Assembly (NCBI RefSeq): GCF_005954645.2
Contig: NZ_CP040695.2
Location: 1,550,001 to 1,614,000 of the forward strand
Length of the DNA stretch: 64,000 nucleotides
Direction: 5' to 3'
DNA from: Nocardioides sp. S-1144
GTDB lineage: Bacteria; Actinomycetota; Actinomycetes; Propionibacteriales; Nocardioidaceae
Part shown: piece after piece, positions 25,723 through 35,072 of the stretch
Numbering within the stretch: position 1 is the stretch's first letter
How the letters are laid out: each line of letters begins with the position of its first letter
The notes under the pieces: model-generated
What the model saw: only the letters and a program-made list of their open reading frames with translations
The model's database searches: none
What the model was told of the DNA's origin: nothing
Translations under genes and position numbers: made by a program

Positions 25723-27217
25723 CCTGGACCTCGTGGTGCTGGCCGTGGCCGGCGTGGTGCTGGCCGCGGTCGTCGCGGTCCGCGTCTCCAGCCGCCTCGG
25801 CCTCCCGAGCCTGCTGCTCTACCTCGCCCTGGGCCTGGCGATCGGGGAGGCCGGGCTGGGCCTGGAGTTCGAGGACGCCGACCTCACCCAGGTCCTCGGA
25901 ACCGTCGCGCTCGCGGTGATCCTGGCCGAGGGCGGGTTCACGACCGACTGGCGCGTGGTCCGGCCGGTCGCCCCGCTGGCCAGTGTCCTGGCCACCGTCG
26001 GCGTCGCCACCAGCGTGGCGGTCACCTCGACGATCGTGCACGTCGTCCTCGACGTCGACCTGCGCACCGCGATCCTGCTCGGGGCGGTGGCGTCCTCCAC
26101 GGACGCCGCCGCCGTCTTCTCCGTCCTGCGCGCCCTGCCCGTGCGGTCCCGGCTGCGCTCGACGGTCGAGGCGGAGTCCGGGTTCAACGACCCGCCGGTG
26201 ATCATCCTGGTCACCGTCGTCGCCTCCGACGCGTGGGGCACGGCCAGCGGGCTCAGCATCCTCGGCGAGGTCGTCGTCCAGCTGGTGCTCGGCGTCGTCG
26301 TCGGGGTGGTGGTGGCCCGGATCGGGCTGTGGGTGCTCGCGCGCAGCGCGCTGCCGGCGTCCGGGCTCTACCCGATCGCCACCCTGGCGTTCGCCTTCCT
26401 CGCCTTCGCGGTCGCCGGGGTGGCCGGCGGCAGTGCGCTGATGGCGATCTACGTCGCCGGGCTGGTGCTCGGCAACGGAACCCTGCCCCACCGCACCTCG
26501 ACGGCCGGCTTCGTCGGGGGACTGGCCTGGCTCGCCCAGATCGGGCTGTTCATCCTGCTCGGCCTGCTCGCCAGCCCCGGGCGGCTCTGGGACGCGCTGC
26601 CCCACGCCCTCGTCGTGGGTGGCGCCCTCACGCTCGTGGCCCGACCGCTGTCGGTGGCGCTGTGCGCGACGCCGTTCGGCGTGCCGTGGCGGGAACAGGT
26701 GTTCGTCAGCTGGGCGGGGCTGCGCGGCGCCGTCCCCGTCGTGCTGGCGACGATCCCGCTCAGCGCCGGGCTGCCCGCGGCCGAGCGGGTCTTCGACGTC
26801 GTGCTCCTGCTCGTCGTGGTGTTCACGCTGCTGCAGGGACCGACCCTGCCCTGGGTCGCCCGCGTCACCGGCGCGGCGAGCGCGGAGAACCCGCGCGACG
26901 TCACGATCGAGTCGGCGCCGCTCGACGACCTGGGGGCGACGCTGCTCCAGCTCACCGTCGCCCCCGGCTCCCGCCTGGCCGGGGTGGAGGTCGGCGAGCT
27001 GCGGCTGCCCCCGCGCGCCGCGGTGTCCCTGGTGCTCCGCGCCGGCGAGGTCTTCGCGCCCAGCCCCACGACCGGCCTGAGGGTCGGCGACCACGTGCTG
27101 GTGGTCGCCCCGCGCGCGGACCGGGCGCCGGTCGAGCGCCGGCTCCGGGCGGTGAGCGCCTCCGGCCGCCTGGCCGGCTGGTACGCCGCGCTGCCGGGCG
27201 AGGCGGTCCGTCGGTGA
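25709..27217 (+). CDS. cation/proton antiporter, NhaP2-like (CPA1)
   Basis: 502 aa, TTG start inside the preceding gene. About twelve membrane helices form a Na+/H+ exchanger domain; SSTDAAAVFSVLR and EAESGFNDPP (about residues 131-158) are the typical ion-binding segments of the K+/H+ antiporter NhaP2 group. The C-terminal ~110 residues form a TrkA-C/RCK-C-like domain (DDLGATLLQLTV...VGDHVLVVAP). It likely expels K+ or Na+ in exchange for protons for pH or ion balance. Confidence 0.92.
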   Translation: MDPADLDLVVLAVAGVVLAAVVAVRVSSRLGLPSLLLYLALGLAIGEAGLGLEFEDADLTQVLGTVALAVILAEGGFTTDWRVVRPVAPLASVLATVGVATSVAVTSTIVHVVLDVDLRTAILLGAVASSTDAAAVFSVLRALPVRSRLRSTVEAESGFNDPPVIILVTVVASDAWGTASGLSILGEVVVQLVLGVVVGVVVARIGLWVLARSALPASGLYPIATLAFAFLAFAVAGVAGGSALMAIYVAGLVLGNGTLPHRTSTAGFVGGLAWLAQIGLFILLGLLASPGRLWDALPHALVVGGALTLVARPLSVALCATPFGVPWREQVFVSWAGLRGAVPVVLATIPLSAGLPAAERVFDVVLLLVVVFTLLQGPTLPWVARVTGAASAENPRDVTIESAPLDDLGATLLQLTVAPGSRLAGVEVGELRLPPRAAVSLVLRAGEVFAPSPTTGLRVGDHVLVVAPRADRAPVERRLRAVSASGRLAGWYAALPGEAVRR

Positions 27218-27281
27218 TCGCCGCCCGCGGCTGACCCGAGGTTCCGCGCCGACTGTCCCCGGCGTGTGGTGAGGTTCTGCC

Positions 27282-30200
27282 ATGACCACCTCGGCCCCGA
27301 CGTACCGCCTCGTGCGCGAGCACGTGGCCGTCGACGTCCCCGTGCTCGACCCGCAGCAGCAGGCGGTCGTCGAGCACCGGGAGGGGCCGCTGCTGGTGCT
27401 CGCCGGGCCCGGCACCGGCAAGACGACGACGCTCGTCGAGGCCATCGTCGACCGCATCGAGCACGTCGACGGCGTCACCCCCGACGACGTCCTGGCCCTC
27501 ACCTTCTCGCGCAAGGCCGCCGAGCAGCTGCGCGACCGGGTCACCTCCCGCCTCGGCCGCACGATGGCCACCGGGCTCAGCTCGACGTTCCACTCCTTCG
27601 CCTACGGCCTGGTGCGGCGCTACGCCCCGGCCGAGCTCTACGTCGCGCCGCTGCGGTTGCTCTCGGCCCCCGAGCAGGACGTCGTCCTCCAGGAGCTGCT
27701 CACCGACGCGCCCGAGTCGGTGCGCTGGCCCGACGCGCTCCGGGCCGCGGTCGGCACCCGGGGTTTCGCGCGCGAGGTGCAGGCCGTGATCGGCCGCGCC
27801 CGCGAGCGGGGCCTCGACCCCGACCAGCTCGTCGAGCTCGGCCGGCGCGACGGGGTCGTCGAGTTCGAGGCGGCCGGGCTGTTCCTCCAGCAGTACCTCG
27901 ACGTCCTCGGCGACCAGGCGGCCATCGACTACCCCGACCTCATCGCGCGGGGCGTCATCGAGGCCGAGCGGCACCGTGCCGAGCTGCGCGAGCGGTATCG
28001 GCACGTGTTCGTCGACGAGTACCAGGACACCGACCCCAGCCAGGTCGCGCTGCTGCGCGCGCTCGCCGGCGACGGCGGCAACCTCACCGTGGTCGGCGAT
28101 CCCGACCAGTCGATCTACGGCTTCCGCGGCGCCGACGTCCGCGGCATCCTCGACTTCCCGGCCGAGTTCCGGGCCCGCGACGGCTCGCCCGCGACCGTCG
28201 TCGCCCTCGGCACCACCCGGCGCTTCGGCTCCCGGCTGCTGCGCGCCTCGCGCACCGTCGCGGCCTCGATCGGGGTCTCGGGTTCCATCCCCGCGGACCA
28301 GTACGCCGCCTTCCGCAATCCCGAGGCCGCCCCGCACGGCCTGGGCCGCGGGTCGGTCGAGGTGCTCACCTTCGACACCGCCCGCGCCGAGACCGAGCAC
28401 GTCGCCGACCTGCTGCGCCGCGCCCACCTCGCCGACGGCGTCGCCTGGTCCGACATGGCCGTGCTGGTGCGCTCCGGGCGCGCCTCGATCCCGGCCCTGC
28501 GCCGGTCGCTGGCGGCCTCGGGCGTGCCGGTCGAGGTGGCCAGCGACGACACGCCGCTGGTGCGTGAGCCGGCCGTCGTCCCCCTGCTCTCGGCGCTGTC
28601 GGTGATCCTGCACGCCCGCCCGCCCCGCTCGACCACCGACGACGCCGCCGCTGACGACGACGCCGACGTCGACGACCCGGAGGACCCCGACTTCGTGGGC
28701 GCCGACGTGGTCGAGGGGCTGCTGACCTCGCCGCTCGGCGGCCTCGACGCCACCGACGTGCGGGCGCTGACCCGCGCGCTGCGGGCCCGCGACGAGGAGA
28801 CCCGCGCGCGTGACCTCGTCCGCGCCGCCATCCTCGACCCGTCCCGCCTGGAGGGGCTGAGCGGCCCCGGCGTGCGCCGCGCGGCCCGGCTCGCCACCCT
28901 GCTGCAGCAGGGGCGTGAGGCTCTCGCAGGCGGGGCGACGGTCGAGGAGGTCCTCTGGACCGTGTGGGAGGGCAGCGAGTGGGGCCCACGCCTGCGCCAG
29001 GGCACGCAGTCCGGCGGTCACGCCGCCCGGCTGGCCCACCGCGACCTCGACGCGATCTGCGCGCTCTTCGAGACCGCGGCGCGGGCCGAGGAGCAGAGGG
29101 GGCACACGAGCGTCTCGTCCTTCGTCGAGACCCTGCGGGCCCAGGAGATCCCGGCCGACACCCTCGCCGAGCGCGGCGTCCGCGGCGACGCCGTCCGGCT
29201 GCTGACGGCCCACCGGGCCAAGGGCCTGGAGTGGCGCCTGGTCGTCGTCGCCCACGTGCAGGAGGGCGCCTGGCCCGACCTGCGCCGCCGCGACTCCCTG
29301 CTGGGCGCCGACCGGATCGGCGCCGACCGCTTCGGCACCGGCGAGCTCCTCCCGCCCCTCACCCGTCGCGCGATGCTCGCCGAGGAGCGCCGGCTGTTCT
29401 ACGTCGCGGTCACCCGCGCCCGGCAGCGGCTCGTCGTCACCGCGGTGCGCTCGCCCGACGACGACGGCGAGCAGCCCTCCCGCTTCGTCGACGAGCTCGG
29501 CCGCAAGCCCGAGCACCGGATCGGCCGCCCGCCGCGGCCGCTCTCGATGGACGGGCTCGTCGCCGAGCTGCGCCGCGTGGTGGCCGACCCCGCCCAGTCC
29601 GAGACGCTGCGCCGGGCCGCCGCGGTCCGGCTGCGCCGGCTCGCCGGCACCGAGGTCAACGGCCACGCGGTCGCGCCACAGGCCGACCCGGTGTCCTGGT
29701 GGGGCCTGCGGGCCCCGTCCCGCTCGGAGCTGCCGGTGCGACCCGACGGCGAGCCGCTCGTGCTGTCGGCCAGCGCGCTGGAGGGGCTGCTCACCTGCCC
29801 GGCGCAGTGGTTCCTCCAGCGCGAGGCCGGCGGCGCCGTCGTCAGCTCGACCAGCCAGGGCTTCGGCAAGGTCGTGCACGCCATCGCCGAGCGCATCGCC
29901 AAGGCCGACCTGCCGCCCGACGCCGACCTCGACGTCCTGGTCGACGAGGTCTGGTCGCGGATGGAGTTCCGCACGCCGTGGTCGGGCGACCGCGAGCGCG
30001 AGGCGGTCGCGGCCGTGCTGGCCCGCTTCGTCGCCTGGCACGGCCGTCCCGACGCGCGCACCGTCATCGCCGTCGAGCCGAAGCTGCGGGCCGAGGTGAC
30101 CCTGCCCGACGGCGAGGTCGTGCGGCTGCACGGCTACGCCGACCGGCTCGAGCTCGACGAGAGCGGCCGGGTCGTCGTCGTCGACCTGAAGACCGGCAAG

Positions 30201-30542
30201 TACCCGCCCACCGGCGCCGAGGTCGCCGAGCACGCGCAGCTCGGGCTCTACCAGCTCGCCGTCGACCACGGGGCCGCCGACGAGGCCGCCGCCGAGCACG
30301 TCGAGGGGCCGGTGCGCACCGGCGGGGCCGAGCTCGTGCAGCTGCGCCACGGCGACGTCCTGCCGAAGGTGCAGCAGCAGCCCGCGCCGGGGGAGGGCCC
30401 CCGCCTCGCGGTGACCCAGCTGGCCCAGGCCGTGGCGACGCTGCGCGCGGAGGACTTCGTGGCCCGCCCCGGCAAGCAGTGCGACCGGTGCTCGTTCCAG
30501 GCGATCTGCCCCGACAAGGCCTCCGGGACGGTGCTGTCGTGA
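27282..30542 (+). CDS. adnA: AdnA-like helicase-nuclease subunit
   Basis: 1086 aa. N-terminal UvrD/SF1A motor: Walker A AGPGTGKTTT (Lys 47), TFSRKAAEQL, DEYQDTDPSQ (Walker B near residue 246), GDPDQSIYGFRGA, and RAKGLEWRLV. The C-terminal PD-(D/E)XK nuclease has the DLK motif (968-970). Four cysteines fit a nuclease-domain Fe-S cluster: one at 839 in LLTCPAQW and three at 1067, 1070 and 1076 in CDRCSFQAIC. An acidic insertion (ADDDADVDDPEDPD) interrupts the motor. Known mycobacterial AdnA forms a heterodimer with AdnB that unwinds and resects double-strand breaks. The stop overlaps the adnB-like GTG. Confidence 0.93.
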   Translation: MTTSAPTYRLVREHVAVDVPVLDPQQQAVVEHREGPLLVLAGPGTGKTTTLVEAIVDRIEHVDGVTPDDVLALTFSRKAAEQLRDRVTSRLGRTMATGLSSTFHSFAYGLVRRYAPAELYVAPLRLLSAPEQDVVLQELLTDAPESVRWPDALRAAVGTRGFAREVQAVIGRARERGLDPDQLVELGRRDGVVEFEAAGLFLQQYLDVLGDQAAIDYPDLIARGVIEAERHRAELRERYRHVFVDEYQDTDPSQVALLRALAGDGGNLTVVGDPDQSIYGFRGADVRGILDFPAEFRARDGSPATVVALGTTRRFGSRLLRASRTVAASIGVSGSIPADQYAAFRNPEAAPHGLGRGSVEVLTFDTARAETEHVADLLRRAHLADGVAWSDMAVLVRSGRASIPALRRSLAASGVPVEVASDDTPLVREPAVVPLLSALSVILHARPPRSTTDDAAADDDADVDDPEDPDFVGADVVEGLLTSPLGGLDATDVRALTRALRARDEETRARDLVRAAILDPSRLEGLSGPGVRRAARLATLLQQGREALAGGATVEEVLWTVWEGSEWGPRLRQGTQSGGHAARLAHRDLDAICALFETAARAEEQRGHTSVSSFVETLRAQEIPADTLAERGVRGDAVRLLTAHRAKGLEWRLVVVAHVQEGAWPDLRRRDSLLGADRIGADRFGTGELLPPLTRRAMLAEERRLFYVAVTRARQRLVVTAVRSPDDDGEQPSRFVDELGRKPEHRIGRPPRPLSMDGLVAELRRVVADPAQSETLRRAAAVRLRRLAGTEVNGHAVAPQADPVSWWGLRAPSRSELPVRPDGEPLVLSASALEGLLTCPAQWFLQREAGGAVVSSTSQGFGKVVHAIAERIAKADLPPDADLDVLVDEVWSRMEFRTPWSGDREREAVAAVLARFVAWHGRPDARTVIAVEPKLRAEVTLPDGEVVRLHGYADRLELDESGRVVVVDLKTGKYPPTGAEVAEHAQLGLYQLAVDHGAADEAAAEHVEGPVRTGGAELVQLRHGDVLPKVQQQPAPGEGPRLAVTQLAQAVATLRAEDFVARPGKQCDRCSFQAICPDKASGTVLS

Positions 30543-33500
30543 CCCTCACCTCCGACCCGACGTCCGGCCCGACGTCCGGCCCGACGTCCGGCCCGACGTC
30601 CCGGCCCTCCCTGGTCGTCGACACCCCCGAGCGGCTGCGCGACCTGCTGGGGGAGTCGTGGACCTTCAGCGAGGCCCAGTTCACCGCGATCACCGCGCCG
30701 CTCGAGCCGGCGGTCGTCATCGCCGGCGCGGGGTCGGGCAAGACCTCGGTGATGGCGGCGCGGGTGGTGTGGCTGGTCGCGACCGGCCAGGTCGCGCCCG
30801 CGGAGGTGCTCGGCCTCACGTTCACGACCAAGGCCACCGCCGAGCTCGAGACGCGCATCCGGGAGAGCCTGCGGGGCGCCGGCCTGCTGCCCGAGCGCTC
30901 GGCCCCGCGCGACGACGACGACGAGGAGGTCGAGGAGCCGACCGTCTCGACCTACCACTCCTACGCCTCGGCGCTGCTCTCCGAGCACGGTCTGCGGATC
31001 GGCCACGAGCCCGACACCCGCCTGATCACCGACGCCAGTCGCTACCAGCTCGCGGCGCGGGCGGTCCAGCGCTACACCGCGCCGGTGGCGCACCTGACCG
31101 ACTCGCCGCTGCACGTCGTCCGCTACCTGCTCGCGCTCGACGCCGAGATGAGCGAGCACCTGGTGAGCCCCGCCCAGGTGCGCGCGCACGACGCGGCGGC
31201 CCGGCCGCTCTTCGAGGCCGGGATGCTCACCGAGCACCGCTCGACCTACCGCGCGAAGAACGAGAAGGCGATCGCGACCATCGACGCGCGCGCCGAGCTG
31301 CTCGGCCTGGTCGAGGCCTACCGCGGCCTCAAGGCCCACCTCGGCCTGATGGACTTCTCCGACCAGATCGCGCTCGCCGCCCGCCTCGCCGAGACCTGCC
31401 CCGAGGTGGGCGAGGTCGAGCGGGGCAAGTACCGCGTGGTGCTGCTCGACGAGTACCAGGACACCTCGGTCGCCCAGGCGCTGATGCTGAGCCGGCTCTT
31501 CTCGGGGGCCGAGGGGCAGCCCGGGCGCGGCCACGCCGTGACCGCCGTCGGCGACCCCAACCAGGCCATCTACGGCTGGCGCGGGGCATCGGTCTCCAAC
31601 ATCCTCGAGTTCGGCCAGGACTTCCCGGCCGTCGACGGCGCCACCACGACCTACCCGCTCGTGGTCAACCGCCGCTCCGACCGGCGGATCCTCGCCACGG
31701 CCAACCACCTGGCCGCCGACCTCTACGCGCTGCGCAGCGACCTGCTGCCGCTCGAGCCGACGCCGGGCGCGGCCGAGGGCGACGTCCGCGCCATCGTGCA
31801 CGAGACCTCCCTCGACGAGCTCGACTGGCTCGCCGAGCAGGTCCTCGCCACCCACGCCGAGCTCGCCGCCGCCCGGGAGGGGCCGGTGTGGAAGGAGATC
31901 GGCGTCCTCACCCGCGACAACGCCACCGCGGCAGCGGCCTTCGACGCCCTCACCGCGCGCGAGGTGCCGGTCGAGATCGTCGGACTCAAGGGGCTGCTCC
32001 GGCTGCCGGAGGTGGCCGAGGTCGTCGCCACCCTCACCCTGGTCCAGGACGTCACCGCCAACGCCGCCCTGCTGACCCTGCTGGCCGGCCCGCGCTGGGC
32101 GATCGGCCCACGCGACCTGGCGCTGCTCGGGCGCCGGGCCGGCGAGCTCGCCGGCGCGCGCACCGGGGCCGAGACCTTCCCCGACGTCCACGAGCAGCTC
32201 GTGGCGGCGGTCGAGGGCGCCGACCCGACCGAGATCCCGTCGCTGTGCGACGCCCTCGAGGACCTCGGCGACGCCGGCTACTCGGCCGAGGCCCGCGAGC
32301 GGTTCGTCCTGCTGGCCGCCGAGCTGCGCCGGCTCCGCTCCGCGATCGGCGAGCCGATCCTCGACCTGGTCCGCCGGATCATCGACACCACCGGCATCGA
32401 CGTCGAGCTCGCCTCGTCGGTCAGCCCGGCGGCCGCGGCGCGGCGCGACAACCTCGACCTCTTCGTGCAGGCCGTCGCCGAGTTCCAGGCCGTCGACGGC
32501 CAGGTCACCCTCGCCGCGCTGCTCGCCTGGCTCGAGGCCGAGGACGAGCACGGCCAGGGCCTCGACGTCGCGACGCCGTCCGAGGCCGACTCGGTCAAGC
32601 TCCTCACCGTCCACCGTGCCAAGGGGCTCGAGTGGGACGCCGTCTTCCTGGTCGGCGTCACCGACAAGAAGTTCCCCACCAGCCGCGGCCGGTCGAGCTG
32701 GCTGACGGTGTCGTCGGTGATGCCGACCGCCCTGCGTGGCGACGCCCGCGACCTGCCGCAGCTGGCGGGCCACACGCCCGCCGACATCGCCGACGTCGCC
32801 CGGCGCGCCAAGGCCCACGACGCCCTCGAGGAGCTCCGGCTCGGCTACGTCGCCTGGACCAGGGCCCGGCACCTGCTGTGGGTCTCGGCCTGGCGCTGGG
32901 CGCCGCACCTCAAGACCGGCAACGGTCCCTCGCCCTACCTCGTGCGGACCCGGGAGGCGATGGCCGGGTGGGGCGGCGAGCCCGACGCCTGGGGCGAGGT
33001 CGTCGCCAAGGGCGAGGTCAGCCCCTTCGCCGGGCGGGTGGTCGACCAGCCCTGGCCGATCTCGCACCACACGCCCGAGGTCGAGCGGCGCCTCGACGCC
33101 GCCGCCCGGGTCCGGGCCGCCGACCCCGACGCCGGCGACGACCTCGAGGACGTCCTCGAGCTCGACCGGGTCCAGCAGTGGGACGACGAGATCGAGCGGC
33201 TCCTCGACGAGGCCGCCCGCGAGCGGGCCTCCGAGATCGTCGTGCCGCTGCCCTCGAGCCTCTCGGCGACGTCCGTGGCGCGGCTGCGCGACGACCCCGA
33301 CGCCTTCGCCCGCGACCTGGCCCGCCCGATGCCCCGCGCCCCCTCGCCGGCGGCCCGCTTCGGCACCCGGTTCCACGCCTGGGTCGAGGCGCGCTTCGGC
33401 CAGCAGCTGCTGCTCGACCCCGACGACCTGCCCGGCCGCGCCGACGCCGGTATCGAGGACGACGCCGACCTGCAGGAGCTCATCGCCGCCTTCGAGCGAG

Positions 33501-33814
33501 GGCCCTTCGCCGAGCGTCCGCCGCTCGTGGTCGAGCCGTCCTTCGCGCTGGTGCTGGCCGGGCAGGTCGTGCGCGGCCGGATCGACGCGGTCTACGCCGA
33601 GGGCGAGGACTTCCTCGTCGTCGACTGGAAGACCGGCCGCGGCGGCGGCACCGACCCGTTGCAGCTGGCGCTGTACCGGCTGGCCTGGGCCGAGCTGCGC
33701 GGTGTCGACGTGGAGCGGGTGCGGGCGGCGTTCTACCACGTGCGCAGCGGCCGGCTGGTCGAGCCGGCCGACCTCCCCGGCCGCGACGAGCTGACGAGGC
33801 TGCTCGATCTGTGA
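30539..33814 (+). CDS. adnB: AdnB-like helicase-nuclease subunit
   Basis: 1091 aa, GTG start overlapping the adnA-like stop. A short N-terminal PTSG repeat (residues 7-21) is encoded by a 12-bp DNA repeat. SF1A motor: IAGAGSGKTS (Lys 68), TFTTKATAELETR, LLDEYQDTSVAQ, GDPNQAIYGWRGAS, HRAKGLEWDAVFL. C-terminal RecB-family nuclease with DWK at 1029-1031 (VVDWKTGRGG). In mycobacteria AdnB provides the main motor. With AdnA it would process DNA ends before recombination. Both nuclease active sites look intact. Confidence 0.93.
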   Translation: MTLTSDPTSGPTSGPTSGPTSRPSLVVDTPERLRDLLGESWTFSEAQFTAITAPLEPAVVIAGAGSGKTSVMAARVVWLVATGQVAPAEVLGLTFTTKATAELETRIRESLRGAGLLPERSAPRDDDDEEVEEPTVSTYHSYASALLSEHGLRIGHEPDTRLITDASRYQLAARAVQRYTAPVAHLTDSPLHVVRYLLALDAEMSEHLVSPAQVRAHDAAARPLFEAGMLTEHRSTYRAKNEKAIATIDARAELLGLVEAYRGLKAHLGLMDFSDQIALAARLAETCPEVGEVERGKYRVVLLDEYQDTSVAQALMLSRLFSGAEGQPGRGHAVTAVGDPNQAIYGWRGASVSNILEFGQDFPAVDGATTTYPLVVNRRSDRRILATANHLAADLYALRSDLLPLEPTPGAAEGDVRAIVHETSLDELDWLAEQVLATHAELAAAREGPVWKEIGVLTRDNATAAAAFDALTAREVPVEIVGLKGLLRLPEVAEVVATLTLVQDVTANAALLTLLAGPRWAIGPRDLALLGRRAGELAGARTGAETFPDVHEQLVAAVEGADPTEIPSLCDALEDLGDAGYSAEARERFVLLAAELRRLRSAIGEPILDLVRRIIDTTGIDVELASSVSPAAAARRDNLDLFVQAVAEFQAVDGQVTLAALLAWLEAEDEHGQGLDVATPSEADSVKLLTVHRAKGLEWDAVFLVGVTDKKFPTSRGRSSWLTVSSVMPTALRGDARDLPQLAGHTPADIADVARRAKAHDALEELRLGYVAWTRARHLLWVSAWRWAPHLKTGNGPSPYLVRTREAMAGWGGEPDAWGEVVAKGEVSPFAGRVVDQPWPISHHTPEVERRLDAAARVRAADPDAGDDLEDVLELDRVQQWDDEIERLLDEAARERASEIVVPLPSSLSATSVARLRDDPDAFARDLARPMPRAPSPAARFGTRFHAWVEARFGQQLLLDPDDLPGRADAGIEDDADLQELIAAFERGPFAERPPLVVEPSFALVLAGQVVRGRIDAVYAEGEDFLVVDWKTGRGGGTDPLQLALYRLAWAELRGVDVERVRAAFYHVRSGRLVEPADLPGRDELTRLLDL

Positions 33815-33822
33815 TCGCTAGT

Positions 33823-33840
33823 TATACTTGCGCGAAGTAT
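33823..33840 (+). promoter_or_regulatory. AT-rich promoter with ATACTT/AAGTAT operator
   Basis: Arms ATACTT (33824-33829) and AAGTAT (33835-33840) flank GCGCG. The left arm overlaps TATACT (33823-33828), a near-consensus -10 hexamer. It lies 24-41 bases before the ATG of the AAA ATPase gene, in a marked AT-rich dip. A TTGCGCGAA centre is reminiscent of MarR/PadR-type operators; the regulator is unknown. Confidence 0.55.
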
Positions 33841-33863
33841 CAAGGCGTATCACGGAGGCCGTC

Positions 33864-35060
33864 ATGACGACACCACCCGCGACCGAGGCCCTGCCCGACC
33901 CGTACACCCCCGGCCAGGTGCCGCGCGTCCTGGCCGGCCGGGCGGTGGAGCTCGGCCGGATCCGCGACCGCCTCGGTCGCGTCGCCTCCTTCGGGGAGCT
34001 GGCCGGGCCGCTGCTGGTCTTCCACGCACCCCGGGGGCTCGGCAAGACCTCGCTGCTGCGCACGGCCGAGCGCGAGGCCGCCGCGATCGGCTTCGCCAGC
34101 GCGTGGCTGGCCTGCTCCCGTGAGCGTCCCTTCCTGCCCGAGCTGGTCCGCAGCGTCGAGCGCGCCCTCGACCGGGTCGACCTGCGGGTCGAGTCGCGCC
34201 GGCGGTGGCGCGACCGGCTCACGAGCCTGTCGGTCGAGCTCGGCGTCCTCGGGGTGTCGGTCGGCGGCGAGGTCGACGCCACCGGCGACCGCTCGCCCGA
34301 CGCGGGGGCCGCGCCCATCGGGGCCCTCGAGGACCTCCTGCACGAGGCGGCCCGCGCGGTGCGCGACCGCGGCGGCGCCGGGCTGGTCGTCTTCATCGAC
34401 GAGCTCCACGCGGCGTCGGCCGACGACCTGGCCACCCTGCTCAACGCCGTCCAGAACCTCGACGGCGACCGCGACGACAACCCGCTGACCGTGGTCACCG
34501 CGGGACTGCCGGTCACCCCCGAGGCGATCATCCGGGCCGCCACCTTCGGCGAGCGCAGCGCGTTCGTGCCGCTCGACGTCCTCAGCGACGACGACGCCCG
34601 GCAGCTCCTCGTGCTCCCCTCCGACGCCCTCGGCGTCACGTGGGAGGCCGACGCGCTCGAGGCCGTCGTGCGCCGCGTCGGCGGCCATCCCTACCTGCTC
34701 CAGCTCGCCGGCAGCTGCACCTGGCAGGCGCTGCGTCCGCGCGCGGGTGCGGTGGTCGACGAGGCCGCCGTCGACGCCGGCCTCCCGGCCGCCGAGGTGC
34801 AGCTGACCGCGATGCACGCGGCCCGCTGGGGGTCGGCGACCGAGCTCGAGCGCACCTTCATCAGCGCGATGGCCTCGGTCGGACCCGGCAACGTCACCCG
34901 CGCCCGGATCGCCGCGGCGATGGGGGTCGACTCGCGCTCGATCAGCGTCCCGCGCGAGCGGCTCATCGAGAAGGGCATCATCGAGCCCGTCGGACACGGG
35001 CTGGTCCGCTTCACCATGCCGGGCTTCGACGCCTGGGTGCGAGCGCGCGGGCAGGACTGA
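33864..35060 (+). CDS. AAA ATPase, Orc1/archaeal-ATPase-like
   Basis: 398 aa; ATG with GGAGG five bases upstream. STAND/AAA-type P-loop protein: VLAGRAVELGRIRDRL (domain entry), Walker A HAPRGLGKTSLL near residue 58-69, Walker B LVVFIDELHAAS near 173, and sensor region TVVTAGLPVTPE. A winged-helix-like C-terminus (ITRARIAAAMGVDSRSISVPRERLIEKGIIEPVGHGLVRFTMPGF) could bind DNA. No partner gene is adjacent. It has its own AT-rich regulated-looking promoter and is absent from the equivalent M. tuberculosis neighbourhood as I recall it, so it may be an acquired stress or defence-like gene. Function unknown. Confidence 0.83.
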   Translation: MTTPPATEALPDPYTPGQVPRVLAGRAVELGRIRDRLGRVASFGELAGPLLVFHAPRGLGKTSLLRTAEREAAAIGFASAWLACSRERPFLPELVRSVERALDRVDLRVESRRRWRDRLTSLSVELGVLGVSVGGEVDATGDRSPDAGAAPIGALEDLLHEAARAVRDRGGAGLVVFIDELHAASADDLATLLNAVQNLDGDRDDNPLTVVTAGLPVTPEAIIRAATFGERSAFVPLDVLSDDDARQLLVLPSDALGVTWEADALEAVVRRVGGHPYLLQLAGSCTWQALRPRAGAVVDEAAVDAGLPAAEVQLTAMHAARWGSATELERTFISAMASVGPGNVTRARIAAAMGVDSRSISVPRERLIEKGIIEPVGHGLVRFTMPGFDAWVRARGQD

Positions 35061-35072
35061 GGCGGTCCTCGC

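Noticed and set aside
26952..30350. 1132-residue minus-strand open frame opposite adnA
   Set aside because: Low-complexity antisense shadow; the plus strand shows full helicase and nuclease motifs.
30248..33739. 1163-residue minus-strand open frame opposite adnB
   Set aside because: Same reason: no domains, and antisense to a clear AdnB.
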